A DNA stretch of 64,000 nt from Urophycis tenuis (GCA_036785325.1 JAXIVH010000025.1:2192589-2256588); one strand, 5' to 3'; counted from the stretch's first letter, positions 35,401 to 63,271 are shown. Program-made: numbers and translations. Notes: a model not told the origin generated them from the sequence alone.

Positions 35401-35818
35401 CCCCTCGATCCAAATCTCCATCACTAGTTTGTCTGCTTTGGGCTACTGTAGCAACATGGCGCTGCCACATGGAAGCCCCAGAAGAGGAACCGCTCCGACT
35501 GTAGATATCAAGGGCTCAGTCCAAGATAAGGGAAACGCAATGTTTCTTATGTTCATGAGGTTCTACACCAATTAAAACACTTATGCCTATCGCACTCCAA
35601 GTCTGTTCCACTAGATTCCACCCAAAACGGGTTTGGCGAAATAAGATTCCAGTGAACAACACTGTGTACAATAAAAAAACGCGAAACACAGATCAGATTA
35701 GGACGAGCTCCGTGTTGGTTTTTGCAACAGTCTGAAGTCGTCGTTTACCTGTGTTGAGCTCAAAGTCATCCAGCAGCTTGTCAAGGTCACACACGGCCGC
35801 CTTGAAGAAGCTGTCCAT
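23454..35818 (-). CDS. zfyve16: Endofin (FYVE domain-containing protein 16), 13 coding exons visible, incomplete at an assembly gap
   Basis: Exons (minus): 35749-35818, 32704-34857, 31816-31912, 28871-29047, [gap], 27711-27935, 27263-27345, 27017-27121, 26659-26809, 26115-26195, 25619-25781, 24801-24906, 24201-24377, 23454-23612. The N terminus MDSFFKAAVCDLDKLLDDFE, the TGVDLLSSVD and GGARPKQ motifs, the FYVE finger, AQALERMMSPTG and the C-terminal SARA/endofin domain (GHTIMNLLADLRNYQYS, NGALKASSGFIAKSSIVED, NDLDSSLIPVIHGG) match endofin better than its paralog SARA (ZFYVE9). Endofin binds PI3P on early endosomes and influences BMP/Smad signalling and cargo sorting (family knowledge). About 1,250 residues are visible; the segment between SVLKHPSND and KFVEDLGNVTF, which in mammals carries the PP1-docking RVxF motif, is missing in the gap. 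One base too many in exon 2 breaks the frame. Confidence 0.93.
23775..24206. repeat. 30-bp minisatellite abutting a zfyve16 splice donor
   Basis: About 14 copies of a 30-bp unit, for example GACACATGTTCAGGGCGTGC then CGTGTCATAT (plus strand). Units contain the palindrome GTGTCATATGACAC. The right end overlaps the exon ending at 24201: the donor GTACGCCCTG is part of the last unit, and the last exon bases (GACATG) resemble the repeat (GACACG). Because 30 is divisible by 3, all frames tend to stay open. Confidence 0.92.
25061..25180 (+). mobile_element. SINE fragment
   Basis: Reads GGTACTAGGTTCAATCCC (B-box-like), AGTCTGTAGTC, then a CTGTAAGTCACTTTGGCTAA tail, the same kind of head and tail as the other fish SINEs here. 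It lies in zfyve16 between exons 25619-25781 and 24801-24906. Confidence 0.55.
27960..28312. repeat. AGCTAA-rich degenerate tandem repeat flanking the gap
   Basis: Many irregular copies of motifs such as AGCTAAAACCCAGCTAACAG occur up to the first N. A similar AGCT-rich repeat lies in the zfyve16 promoter region (37655-37835). The repeat probably explains why the assembly broke here. Confidence 0.7.
28313..28512. other. Assembly gap (200 N)
   Basis: Exactly 200 N, a conventional size for a gap of unknown length. The true gap must be larger than shown or hold collapsed sequence, because several conserved zfyve16 exons are absent from the 27936-28870 interval. Confidence 0.98.
28513..28870. repeat. 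GC-rich satellite-like sequence right of the gap
   Basis: Low-complexity sequence with ACACAC stretches, GGACCGGACCGGACGTGTCG and CCCCGCCCCGCC. No exon. It looks like a continuation of tandem repeats interrupted by the gap. Confidence 0.5.
29048..31815. other. zfyve16 intron 3 (between exons 31816-31912 and 28871-29047)
   Basis: No exon seen. Contains TA repeats near 29410-29450, CT repeats near 30420-30440, a near-poly-G stretch at 29950-29975 and a perfect palindrome at 30738-30773. A 10-bp CAGCTCCACA/CAGCCCCACA repeat is at 31550-31590. Confidence 0.6.
31816..31912 (-). CDS. zfyve16: zfyve16 exon 3, second half of FYVE finger
   Basis: Encodes VYCAMCCNRKCKLQYLEKEA then RVCNRCFESLQR. Together with the end of exon 2 it gives all eight zinc-ligand cysteines and the three PI3P-binding signatures of FYVE: WxxD (WVPD), the basic R(R/K)HHCR patch and RVC. 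The intron splits the finger between GK and VYC. Confidence 0.95.
32704..34857 (-). CDS. zfyve16: zfyve16 large exon 2, acidic region and first half of FYVE finger, with a one-base insertion
   Basis: A 2,154-nt exon with acceptor TTTCAG and donor AAG then GTGCGT. It encodes a disordered region with a long Glu-rich run, DLLVTDEELDAFL, then WVPDAEAPKCMSC and RRRHHCRACGK of the FYVE finger. Two frames are needed: one up to EMELCSR, the other from CGPPAAANAAVQPP onward. The switch lies at a run of seven G (33199-33205). 2,153 nt would keep the phase, so one surplus base explains the break. The conserved SSYGGARPKQ and FYVE half are in the second frame. Confidence 0.88.
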
Positions 35819-35858
35819 GCTGTGTGCCAGAGAGGACGTTTAACCACAGCGCTACATC

Positions 35859-35864
35859 CTGAAA

Positions 35865-35904
<40 letters not shown>

Positions 35905-37849
35905 CACAACACAACACAAAACAACATCAGGTGCATGATGGGTCTCAATTGTCTACACCAGTGGTTCTCAACTGGTCTGGCTTCGGGACCCACCATCATC
36001 ATCTTAATGACAAGCCGCAAGCCAAATCAAGGAACATCATTCTCAAATTTATTTAACATATTATAACACTTCAGTGCCTGTACTATTAAACTATTCAGTC
36101 ACTTATTCAGGCAACAAAAAATAGACGGCACTCCGCTGCATAAAAAAATCCTCCTAATCCTCTTCAAAATAAAAACACAGGATTTTTTTGGTGACTTTTT
36201 TTTGCCCATACAAAGGTCCGCGACCCACCAGCTGAGAACCGCTGGTTCACTGGTACACTACTGCAAATGTTCAACATCAATACTTTAGTAACAACTGCAA
36301 ATATGCAGTTATAGCTGTCACTTTTGAACTACCAAGGAAAGTTCCAACCCAAGTCTAACCCTTGGCCCAAATTCCACTGATCAGTCACTTGGCTAGTGTA
36401 TATAAATCGTGGCAAGTAGGCATAATGAAATGGGATCAGTGAAGTGTGTGCAGTTAGTCATAGCCTACATCAAGTTATTGATCTTTAACGCATCAGAATT
36501 TAACTAACAACGATTGGTTAAAAGGTTGCGTTGTAGGTGGTTGCTATACAAACAATGTAAAGAACAACTTGATTTGTTCTTTGATACGGAGATGTGTCAC
36601 CGACAGTCTATACTTTGCAAATTCACCAGATGAATGCACTGGAATGGAACGTCTTTCCCAAAGATGAAATACCATTAGATAGTTAATATCCTAATCCTAC
36701 AATGTGCCTACACAATTATGTGAAAACAACATACCTTATACCTTATTTAAATCAATGTTAAATGTTCTTATGTCTCAAATTAGGGAACGTGTGTCATGAT
36801 GCACACATCAGTGATTTGTATCTTTCGGCAAATGACAAACATAAGTGGCACCTACATATCCTTGATGTGCTCATGTCAAGCCAATGTTATGTCATAACTA
36901 ACTTACTTTTACTATCCTTAACAGTAGTAGGTTAATTAACACACTACAATTAGCATTAATGGGCTGCATATGTTTACACAGTCCAGAAACTAAATATAAT
37001 GTCCCAGACTAATGTTACAACAATAGCTCTGTCCAAGGAGACTCGTACAGAGGCTCATTAAATGCTATTATTCAGTAAAGTGCCTTTACACGGTGCATGG
37101 CCGATTTAAAGTATACCATCAAATGGGGCCTACCTCCCTCACAACAGACCAGTCACAGACCGGTCCAGGGTTGTGTACGTGACGCGTGAACGGTTCTATA
37201 CCTTTTAACCTAGTATGTTACGTTAATGTTCCCTTGTTTTTTTTTTATTTCCCTGCGTCTGAAAAGAGATGAGAGATTGCTTACTCCACATAGCCATTAA
37301 AGCTACCCACACGAGACACAACACCACTTCAAAACAATAATAACGTTTTGCGAAGGCGACGCTTTAACATACCGGTTGTTTAGATGGTCACCAGCACGAT
37401 ACGTGTTGTAAACTAAATGCAGACAAGCAACTTCCCGAATAAACGAACCAACTACAGGTTAACAAACACTGAGCAGAGCCGACATATGCATCCAATTGTT
37501 ATCTGAATGATAACAAAAGCATGGGTCGACACTACAAGCCGATGGACTGGCAGTCAGTTGGAGTCATCAACACATCAGTTGGGCGAAAGTTGTTCAAGTT
37601 TGTCGATCGAATTTGATATAAGCTCGCGCAAACGTAGAAGTTGGTAGCTCGGCTAGCTGTCCGCAGCCCATCCAGCAGCTACCGTAGCTGGGAGTAGCAT
37701 AGCTGGAAGCTAACGTAGCTGTTAGTAGCCTAGCTCGCGCTAACGTATCTGTCAGCAGCCTAGCTAGTAGCTAACGAAGCTGTTAGTTGCCGAGCTGGGA
37801 AATAGCGTAGCTGTTGGCAGCCCAGCTAACGTAAGGTTGTCATGTTTAC
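35859..37849. other. zfyve16 intron 1
   Basis: Bounded by a plausible acceptor at 35859 (GTTTCAG; coding exon 1 would start at 35858 with a 40-nt leader before the ATG) and a donor at 37849. The acceptor sits next to a (GT)n tract (plus-strand CA repeat, 35866-35902). It contains the hAT-like MITE at 35959-36244 and AGCT-rich repeats at 37655-37835. Confidence 0.5.
35959..36244. mobile_element. Charlie/MER5-like hAT MITE
   Basis: The ends are CAGTGGTTCTCAACTGG and CAGCTGAGAACCGCTG, inverse of each other over about 14 bp with few mismatches. The CAGNGGTTCTCAA terminus followed by a GGGACCCACC / GCGACCCACC stretch is typical of Charlie-type hAT elements. The 8-bp flanks no longer match, so the insertion is old. 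Confidence 0.72.
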
Positions 37850-37930
37850 CAGAAAGGTTTCATTCCGTCCCTCTCGCCTCGTCCTCCGTGGTTGTAGACA
37901 CCATTTGAGTTCAACCAAAACAGACACCAG
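37850..37930 (-). other. zfyve16: Candidate zfyve16 non-coding first exon
   Basis: On the minus strand a GC-rich stretch ends TTTCTG then GTAAACAT, a good splice donor, upstream of coding exon 1, and there is no in-frame start. The upstream limit is a guess. Transcript data would be needed to place the start site. Confidence 0.4.
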
Positions 37931-39937
<2,007 letters not shown>

Positions 39938-41819
39938 ATGGCGGCGAGCAAGAGGCTACAAAAGGTAAAGCGAAAGCGGGCGTTATTCGCCGATTAGAAC
40001 CGCGGCTATTTCCTTCATGTTAACGTATACGTCGACACGACTCGTTTGTGACGAAAAGTGTGCGTGTGGAAGAGGAAAGAGACGGCTCGTTTTATGGTTA
40101 TTAGTCGTCGGCTGGCGTTAGCTAGCGTCGACTATTTCCTTAGCTTAGCTCGAAGCTAATTGGTAACGGGCTAACCCACCGAGGCTTAATATAGTGCCGT
40201 TAAGTGTGGGCCAAGTGTACAATAACGCCGCACTTTGTGAAAACAGGGAATTTGTTGTGTCATTGGTGTGTTGTGCTGGTTTAGAGGACGACTTCGTCTC
40301 AAGGCTCTTTTACGAGTTGTCCTACATGTTGATACGTTTTTATGTTGTGGGGCTGAAGTGGTTTACGTCGGGCCCGTCGAACGTAAATGTTGAGTCCAAT
40401 ATATACGGGGCCGAGTAGTTTATATAAATACATATATTATATAGGGAGTATTTCAGTGAAACAGTGAAGGGTCATGTTTTGTTGGGAAATATCAGCAGCA
40501 GATCTTATACCTTAAAACTTCTGGGATGTGTGGAGAAGCCCAGGGTCTGGCGTTGTGAAGGTCTGGATTGTGTTGCAACCGAGAACACCATGTACAATGT
40601 AATGGCTCACCTTTTATCATGTGTTTTTGTTTCAGGAACTTGATGACATTATCAACTCCGACGTCAAAAACGCCCAGAACGTTCAAGTTGATGAGTCAAA
40701 TATTTTTAACTGGCAATGGCTCATCGTCCCTGTAAGCATACACATGGACACTAACGTTGGCTTGACGTGTAGAGCCGATTGAAATCACTGCACTGTGTTG
40801 ATTTGATTGAAGTCAGTGTTTGTAATCGAAACTTTATCCCCCGTCCCCGTTTCCTTCCACCAAGGAAAATCCTCCGTACGACAAGGGTGCTTTTCGCGTC
40901 GACATCGTCTTCCCCGTGGAATATCCGTTCAAGCCGCCCAAGATTACGTTCAGGACCAAGATCTACCACCCCAACATCGACGAGAAGGGCCAAGTGTGCC
41001 TTCCCATCATAACCTCCGAGAACTGGAAACCGGCCACCAAAACCCACCAAGGTATTTTTGTTGTTGGTTTCATTTCCTGTGAATGTGTTTTTGTGTATCT
41101 CTCGCTTGTAACGCGCATTGGACTCACGAAAGGCGAAATGAAACTCTGTATTAATTATTATTCAGGTAACATCATTAGCATGTATTTTCAATGTTATTAA
41201 ACAGTCTTTCACACTTTTTAGAAGGAAGAATTGTGTTTTGATAACTTATGTGCCCTGTTATTAGTTTTTGGTTGGTAATGACGAGCAAGGGTATATGCCC
41301 ATCATAACGTCACACCTCAATGACAGCCTAGGAATGTAGGAATTGTCGGTGTGGGGTGACATTGCTGTGTGAAACTGCCACAGGGTTTCTCATGCAAGGT
41401 GTGGCAAAACAGTTTTAAATGCCATAGGTTAGTCTATATCTAATATGTATATATTGGTGTATATTTGTTTTATCTAGGATTTTACACTACCACGTGATAT
41501 ACTATACTAATACTACTTTTCCAAGCCATCACAAGTGGTGGAGTATCACAATCAAAATGTCCCATGATGCATTCTGATCTACAAGCCCTATAACTATTAC
41601 TACAGGTTGCCTTGCTCGAGGTAAAATATTTAAACCCATTTGGATGGGGTTTCAGCTGAACCGCAGCCCGACAGAGAAACCGTGTTGTTTAAGCCCCTGT
41701 ATGTGTTCTTGTATTCACCTTGTAAACATTCATTCATATTTTGCTTGGCTTGTATGCATGTAACCGTAACTGTACTCGTCTCTAGAAACGTGTGGTGTTT
41801 ATCATGTATCGGATTTCGT

Positions 41820-41851
<32 letters not shown>

Positions 41852-42264
41852 AGGCGTTTTTATTTTTTGTGTGGGAGTTGGACTGGCAGGCTGGCATCCC
41901 TGTTGTGCGGGTGTCTTGACTCCTGCCGTAGGTGTTAAATATCTGTTTCCTCCTTGGCGACACAGTGAAACGGGTGACATCATCCCACCTTTTCCCCAAT
42001 GTGCTCTAGAAAGTAATAACCATCTCGTTCAGCCCAAAATCGTGAAATTCGGTAGTTGCTTGAAAAAAATACAAAAATATATAAATATATATTTGACCTT
42101 CTCCCACAGTGATCCAGTCCCTCACGGACCTGGTCAACAACCCTCAGCCGGAGCACCCCCTCCGGGCTGACCTGGCGGAGGAATACGTGAAGGACCGCAA
42201 GAAGTTCCTGAAGAACGCAGACGAGTTCACAAGGAAACACGGCGAGAAGCGACCGTCGTGCTAG
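39938..42264 (+). CDS. ube2l3: Ubiquitin-conjugating enzyme E2 L3 (UbcH7), complete, 4 exons
   Basis: Exons: 39938-39964, 40636-40731, 40865-41051, 42110-42264; total 465 nt, 154 aa, identical in length to mammalian UBE2L3. The start is MAASKRLQK. The HPN motif (YHPNIDEKG) precedes the catalytic Cys86 in QVCLP, and Phe63 (EYPFKPP), which contacts HECT and RBR ligases, is present. The enzyme transfers ubiquitin by transthiolation to HECT and RBR E3s such as parkin and HOIP rather than directly to lysine (family knowledge). Differences from the mammalian form cluster in exon 2 (DDIINSDVKNAQNVQVDESN) and at the C terminus, which ends RPSC instead of RPVD. All introns are GT-AG; intron 2 is only 133 nt. 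A poly(A) signal AATAAA is at 42719-42724. Confidence 0.97.
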
Positions 42265-42740
42265 GGGCGCTGGGACCGCGCCCCCACAGTCTTCATTCAA
42301 GTTTTCATTTTGAAAGACTATAAAAAAAAAAAAAAAACACACACACAAAAAAAATCAAAAAGAGCTTTGTTTTGTCTCTGGGTGGCTGTAGATGCCAAGA
42401 ACGGATATCCTGTCCTTGCAGAAGTTCATTGTTGTAACGTTTGGGGAAATGACGTTTCGGTTTCATTTTGCCATAAAAGCAGGACTTTATGGTGGTTCAC
42501 GAGAGCCCTTTGTTTAGCCGTCAGCGTGTGGTTATTTGTAACATTCAACAGTGTTTTTAGTGTGGGCTTTTGTAACTGATATGTACAGAACTACGGATAA
42601 TCTTTTTTCTGGAGTGGGCTTAATTTAATAGTGTTCCTCATCGGTTTTTCTACTGATGTCTATTTTGGTTTTGTTGCACTTTACCTGGTAAAATACAAAA
42701 TACATTAAATTACATTTAAATAAATACATTTGAATCTTTA
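42265..42740 (+). other. ube2l3: ube2l3 3' UTR with poly(A) signal
   Basis: AT-rich sequence after the stop codon reaches AATAAA at 42719-42724. An A-rich/AC-rich stretch lies at 42320-42358. The ckmt2 3' end runs toward it from the right, with its own signal near 42982. Confidence 0.55.
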
Positions 42741-42981
42741 GGTTTCTTACTGAGATTTTTTTTTTTTAATGTAAAATAAATTGACAAGACTGATTTTCAT
42801 TAAAAAGAAGATTCCTCTCAACTCATTTCGGGATATTTCACACAATTTACATAAATTATTCAAACTAAGATCATGAAGCCTATCCCATATTTTTATAAAA
42901 AGGGTTGAGATGCAACTGAAGGATGATCTGTAGTAACAAGCCGTGCAAGTGAATAAAGCAAAAACCCAAAACATTGAATGT

Positions 42982-42987
42982 TTTATT
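42982..42987 (-). terminator. Candidate ckmt2 poly(A) signal
   Basis: TTTATT on the plus strand (AATAAA on the minus strand), about 235 nt beyond the ckmt2 stop codon and about 260 nt from the ube2l3 signal, so the two genes end tail to tail. Confidence 0.45.
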
Positions 42988-43220
42988 GAGGTCATCTCTA
43001 CAGTAACCACCATCTTTTGAGGTAGAGGCATCCACCTAACCACAGATTATATCACCTTTGAACAAAGGTGCTGTTTAGCTGTATAGGGCAGATTAAGAAA
43101 CTACCATCTATGGAAGGAGATGAGAATCTGAGAAGGCCTACTTTGCTACAGAGACTACTAGCATGACAGAGGAGGGACTTATAATGCTCAAACAACAAGG
43201 TCATTGTCTGCGCTGATTAA

Positions 43221-49589
<6,369 letters not shown>

Positions 49590-51371
49590 CTTGGATCGCC
49601 GCAAATCTCAGCAATTAATTCACTTTATGGGGGAGGGGAGAAGAGACATTCATAGTAAGACAATGTAAGTAGTAGTAAGTAGTAGTAGACAATGTCAGAA
49701 ATAATATAACTGATCTCTGTGTGGCATGTACGTTTCCATATACACTTACATATTTCATAGCCTATGGCATATGATACTTATATTATATATATTTATTTTA
49801 CATATTATATACATATGCATAATGTATACATTTTGTAATACATACATAGAAATATATAAATCGATGTATCTGCAGCCATGTAGGCTTCAGATGAATCTAG
49901 CTCATACAATGCCAAGGATCATAAATTAATTATTGGTAAAAAGAAAAAATAATAATATATATGTGCAGTATCATATGTATGACTGCCAGGTAGCATGTGA
50001 TTGAAATAGCGATCCCTGCACTCCACACTAAAGTCTCCTGGAACTCTAAGGCCCTGTGGCCCGTCCTTCACCGCGTCTCAGCGATCACATGGAAAAGTGG
50101 GCCGGGGCACGTGTCTTAATATAGCCACGGCCCCCGTGGTGACATCATCACACACGCCGGTCAATCCCTGGTCCGGGCTGAACCGGCACCGGCCCAGACA
50201 GACCAACACCCTCGCCCCCTGTACACTGGCACCTTTGGCCTTGATCGCACTTGTGAATGTGCAATAGTGTCCCCCATATGTCGGAGAAAATTCGGAAGTC
50301 TGATTCTTTTTTATAATGTAATTGATTTATCACGTTTATCGTACTGGTGTGGTGGTTCTGGAAAGGTAACTCCACAGTCTTGTGACCGGTTCCTTTGCTC
50401 CACACAGTTGTTTATTAATAGGACCCCCCCCCTCGCCTAAGGGTTTCCATGCCAGGATTTTGGGCCAAAGCACCTTTGGCATATTCTCGGGTAACACTGA
50501 GATGTGGTGATACGGCGAAGGCAGTGCGACTGTAGACCCTGTCGCTGACCGCTGGGCACGCGGGGAAACAGAAACGGAATGAAGAGCGTCTCAACTTCTA
50601 CAGGACACTGCAATCAAACTAAAGATCAGACATACCAGCGATACCAGGAAATGGAACTCCCATTACTGCTATCCTGCTTCTAAGAGTTCCGCGACATTGA
50701 ATTTTCCCCGACTTTGCCTGTGATTCTTAAAGCAGTTGGTGACCTAGCGGGGCTTATGTGGTCTAATCTTTGGGATTAGGCCAGAACAAGACGCCGCTGT
50801 CAGACCTGGGATGAGCCCCACTCATTACACTAACACATGACCTTCGCCACTGACACGAGAGACTGGCCGTGGGCAGATTTCAAAAGGACATGCAAGTGGA
50901 CATTTTGCACTTCACCCTTCTAACTGTCAACCTGCTTTTTCCTTGGTATTGATTATGGAGATGTTGCAAGATGTTGTGTGGTGTGCAAATTGTATCCACT
51001 AGGATACAATATAACAGTTGCACTGATCAGATCACCTTCTATATACCTGTCTTAAGAGTATGGGACACCGTTTGTTTAATTTCGAACCCAGGTAAAGCAA
51101 ATCGCCATTTAAACAATTGTTTGAGAGATCACACCTCTTGCATACATGGCAGACACATTGAAATGTACCAACTATGAACAACTATTTAAGAGAAATGCAT
51201 AGCCTGATTAAAAAGCAGACTCAGACTTAACTTCACAAAAAATGAACGAACCCTATTGATCATCCATGCATTTAGATGCTTAAGATGTTTAAGTTTCCAC
51301 ACAGAGGGAACTAGTTCAGCAGTCCTAAAGCTCTAGTAAAAGGGAGGAGAGAGAGGGTTAGTGAGGCCTAC
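49590..51371. other. ckmt2 5' intron
   Basis: No coding exon. A plausible acceptor before the coding exon (TTGCTGAG, near 49606) would join the non-coding exon at 51372. The interval is mostly AT-rich unique sequence with TATATA stretches near 49780-49860. Confidence 0.5.
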
Positions 51372-51473
51372 CTGGACACCAGTTGCTTTCCTCCCTGGTT
51401 GAGAGACTCCGGAGTGCATCTCCCCTGTGTCAATGACAAGCTCCGCCCACTGTGGTGGGATTACGCCACGGCG
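51372..51473 (-). other. ckmt2: Candidate ckmt2 non-coding first exon
   Basis: Ends GTGTCCAG then GTAGGC, a canonical donor, and starts about 30 bp downstream of a TATA-like box at 51501-51507. The upstream limit is inferred from that spacing only. Muscle creatine kinase genes commonly have a short leader exon (family knowledge). Confidence 0.5.
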
Positions 51474-51500
51474 GCCAATCTCAACGCGATGCACGGCCCG

Positions 51501-51512
51501 TTATAAACCAAT
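51501..51512 (-). promoter_or_regulatory. Candidate ckmt2 TATA box with adjacent CCAAT boxes
   Basis: The minus strand reads TTGGTTTATAA; ATTGG elements lie at about 51508-51513 and 51474-51480. Spacing to the candidate exon is right for a TATA promoter. Confidence 0.45.
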
Positions 51513-51513
51513 C

Positions 51514-51646
51514 AAGGGCTGAGGGCATATGGCGGTTGCAGCGCAATCCCATTTGGCCTTTCGCTGCGAGACCACAGACCACCCCGGGTCCAATCCCTTC
51601 CCTTCTGGCCAGGGTGACCTTGCTGCTTACCTCTGCAGCTGAATAG

Positions 51647-51687
<41 letters not shown>

Positions 51688-53329
51688 TGTCTCTCTCTCT
51701 CTCTCCTCCCCCATATGTGTCATATTTGTTGGCACCATAACACTTTAATATTAGCACCTGGCAGCAGGACATCTGACATTTCACAGGGGACACGTGTGAA
51801 CCTTGACTGGATGTACGACCTCGTGCTGCTACGTGCCGTCTGACCACCTCAACATTATATCACATTAAGATGAGGGTATTAAGGCTGGCTGTGCTGCTAC
51901 GTGCCTGTGTCTGACCACCGCAACATATCACATTAATATTAGGGTATTACGGCTTGCCATGCTGCTTCATAGTAGTTTATTTGCCCATTCATATAATGAA
52001 GGTGAAGGTTAAAAATTGCAGATAACAAAGCACCAGTGATTTATTAATATTTAGTTTGTTTCCACCCCACAAACATGCTGACAAATGCAATTTATGCGAG
52101 GGCTTTTATTTACAACACTTTGAGTGTAAAATATTTGTACAGTGGAGGGATTTCTGTACATTCTGTAAGGAAAGTTGCATGGGGCTGTAACAGTCATTGT
52201 AACAAAGTAGGTGATGTATAAAAACAATGCTTTTAAAGTTAAACAACTATACCACTCAACTTAAATGTCATTTAAGTTGACCCAAAGAAAGAAGCGAAAC
52301 ACGCTATTTTCAGGCTATTAAAAAATCTAAATCAATTGACATCATTACAAATCTAAAGTGCAAAAAGTATTCCACTTTACTTTGATTTTGTTTGTTTTGT
52401 TCACATCATACGTATCAAAAAGGGTTGACATACAAGTGAGTTGAACTCAACCACCTATTATTCATTAATAATAGCTAGAATAAACATTAAAAGACCTTTA
52501 AGGCCTGTTTCACACACACACACACACACAAAACAAACCAAATCTAAATGGAATATCTAAAATGTGGGGTTTTTCTTCTACATAACAGTCAGGTAGAAAA
52601 AAAAAGATATTTTTGGAGATCCACGACAGGAAACTACAAGTGCTTATAAATACATTACCGGTACTACATAATAAACACACCTCTAGCTCTATCAAGTAAG
52701 TAACAACATGGACATGGGCGGATAAGATGAATGTCTGGAAACGATACTCCTGAGTTGTTGGAAAAAGCAGCTGTGCATCTTCTACACATCCTAAATGTAC
52801 TCTAAGTTAATTCTGTTCACGACAGAGGAAATAGTGACAACTATAGGACCGACTGTGGCATACAGGAGTTTGCTTTCCTTAAGTCTCGCATTGCTGAATA
52901 GTTGTATATTCACAAGAAAAGACACAAGTGGTTAGGCGTAAGACGTGTGTCTTTGTGTGTGTGTGTGTGTGTGCGTGCGTGTGTGTGTGCGTGTGTGTGT
53001 GTGTGTGATAGTGTGAGTGTCTGTGTGCGTGCGTGCGTGTGTGTTAGAGGATGGATACCCGACCCGAGCCCGATGGGACCCGACAGTACCCAATGGGCCA
53101 GGTCGGGTTCGGACAGATATTTAGAAATGATGCTCTGGTTCAGGTCGGGCTCGGTCACATCTGCGCGACTTGAAATTTTGTATTTACCCGCGTGTTAACC
53201 CGCGCATGTTGTGCTCATCTGTTAATTGACATAAAAAGCTTGATGCCTGTCGGGCTCGTGTCGGGTTCAGTTACTGTTCTGTCGGACACGGGCCACGTTC
53301 GGACAGAAAATTCTGGCCCGATCCGCAGT

Positions 53330-53378
<49 letters not shown>

Positions 53379-53409
53379 GCATATCTGTATCCCTGTGTGT
53401 GTGTCCAGG
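51514..53409. other. Intergenic plus rasgrf2 3' UTR
   Basis: Between the ckmt2 promoter and the rasgrf2 stop codon. (CT)n at 51650-51706. A minus-strand AATAAA (TTTATT at 52105-52110) could end the rasgrf2 transcript, giving a 3' UTR of about 1.3 kb that contains (CA)n tracts and the hAT MITE at 53045-53332. Confidence 0.5.
53045..53332. mobile_element. hAT-type MITE, copy 2, inside a GT microsatellite
   Basis: Starts TAGAGGATGGATACCCGACC and ends GATCCGCAGTCTA, the same family as 14109-14495 but about 100 bp shorter internally. Both flanks are GTGTGTGT, consistent with an 8-bp duplication, although the flank is itself a repeat. The GT tract is split in two by the insertion. Confidence 0.82.
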
Positions 53410-62072
<8,663 letters not shown>

Positions 62073-62384
62073 CTGTGGGGGAGGGTGGGGTTAACGAGAG
62101 GTTAAAACGGGCTGCAGGTGGGATCCAAGAGCTTATGTTTGAGTGTCATTCGGGAGAACTTGCACAGCCATCCGTCAGCTGTTAGTGAGTGAAACACGCT
62201 GTGAGAACATCTGTCGGGGCGTGAGTGCGCTGAACGAGCCAAATTAGATTCAAGACCGCTCCCGTGTCACTACGGAGCCAGGGGCGTAATATATATGGTT
62301 GTGATGTAAACGCATTATAAAATCACATTTTCAATGAGAGTGGCCTGTATCATATATCAGATGATGTAATTTAAGTTAATGGTG

Positions 62385-62504
62385 TATGTGTGTGTGTGTG
62401 TGTTACTGTGTGTGTGGCTGCGTGTGTGACTGTGTGTGACTGTGTGTGTGACTGTGTGTGTGTGTGTGTGTGTGTGTCTGTGTGTGTGTCTGTGTGTGTG
62501 TGTG

Positions 62505-62570
<66 letters not shown>

Positions 62571-63028
62571 TGTGTGTGTCTGTGTGTGTGTCTGTGTCTG
62601 TGTGTGTGTGTGACTGTGTGTGTGTGTGACTGTGTGTGTGACTGCATGTGTGACTGTGTGTGACTGTGTGTGTGTGTGTCTGTGTGTGTGTGTCTGTGTG
62701 TGTTTGTGACTGTGTGTGACTGTGTGTGTGACTGTGTGTGTGTGTGTGTGTGTCTGTGTGTGTGTCTGTGTGTGTGTCTGTGTGTGTGTGACTGTGTGTG
62801 TGACTGCGTGTGTGACTATGTGTGACTGTGTGTGTGACTGTGTGTGTGTGTGTGTGTGTCTGTGTGTGTGTCTGTGTGTGTGTCTGTGTGTGTTTGTGAC
62901 TGTGTGTGTGACTGTGTGTGACTGTGTGTGTGACTGTGTGTGTGTGTGTGTGTGTCTGTGTGTGTGTCTGTGTGTGTGTCTGTGTGTGTTTGTGACTGTG
63001 TGTGTGACTGTGTGTGACTGTGTGTGTG

Positions 63029-63059
<31 letters not shown>

Positions 63060-63248
63060 CTGTGTGTGTGTGTGTCACTGTGTGTGTGACTGTGTGTGTG
63101 TATGTGTGTGTGTGTGTGTGTGTCTGTGTGTGTCTGTGTGTGTGTCTGTGTGTGTGTGTGTGTGTGTGACTGTGTGTGTGTGTGTGTGTGTGTGTGTCTG
63201 TGTGTGTGTCTGTGACTGTGTGTGTGACTGTGTGTGTGTGACTATGTG
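62385..63248. repeat. Long interrupted (GT)n array with about 95-bp higher-order period
   Basis: About 860 bp of GT repeat interrupted by regular GACTGTGTG and GTCTGTGTG variants. The marker TTTGTGACTGTG occurs at 62703, 62893 and 62989, giving spacings of 190 and 96, so larger blocks of about 95 bp are themselves in tandem. Confidence 0.88.
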
Positions 63249-63271
63249 TGTAGCGCAGCGTATGTTTACAG

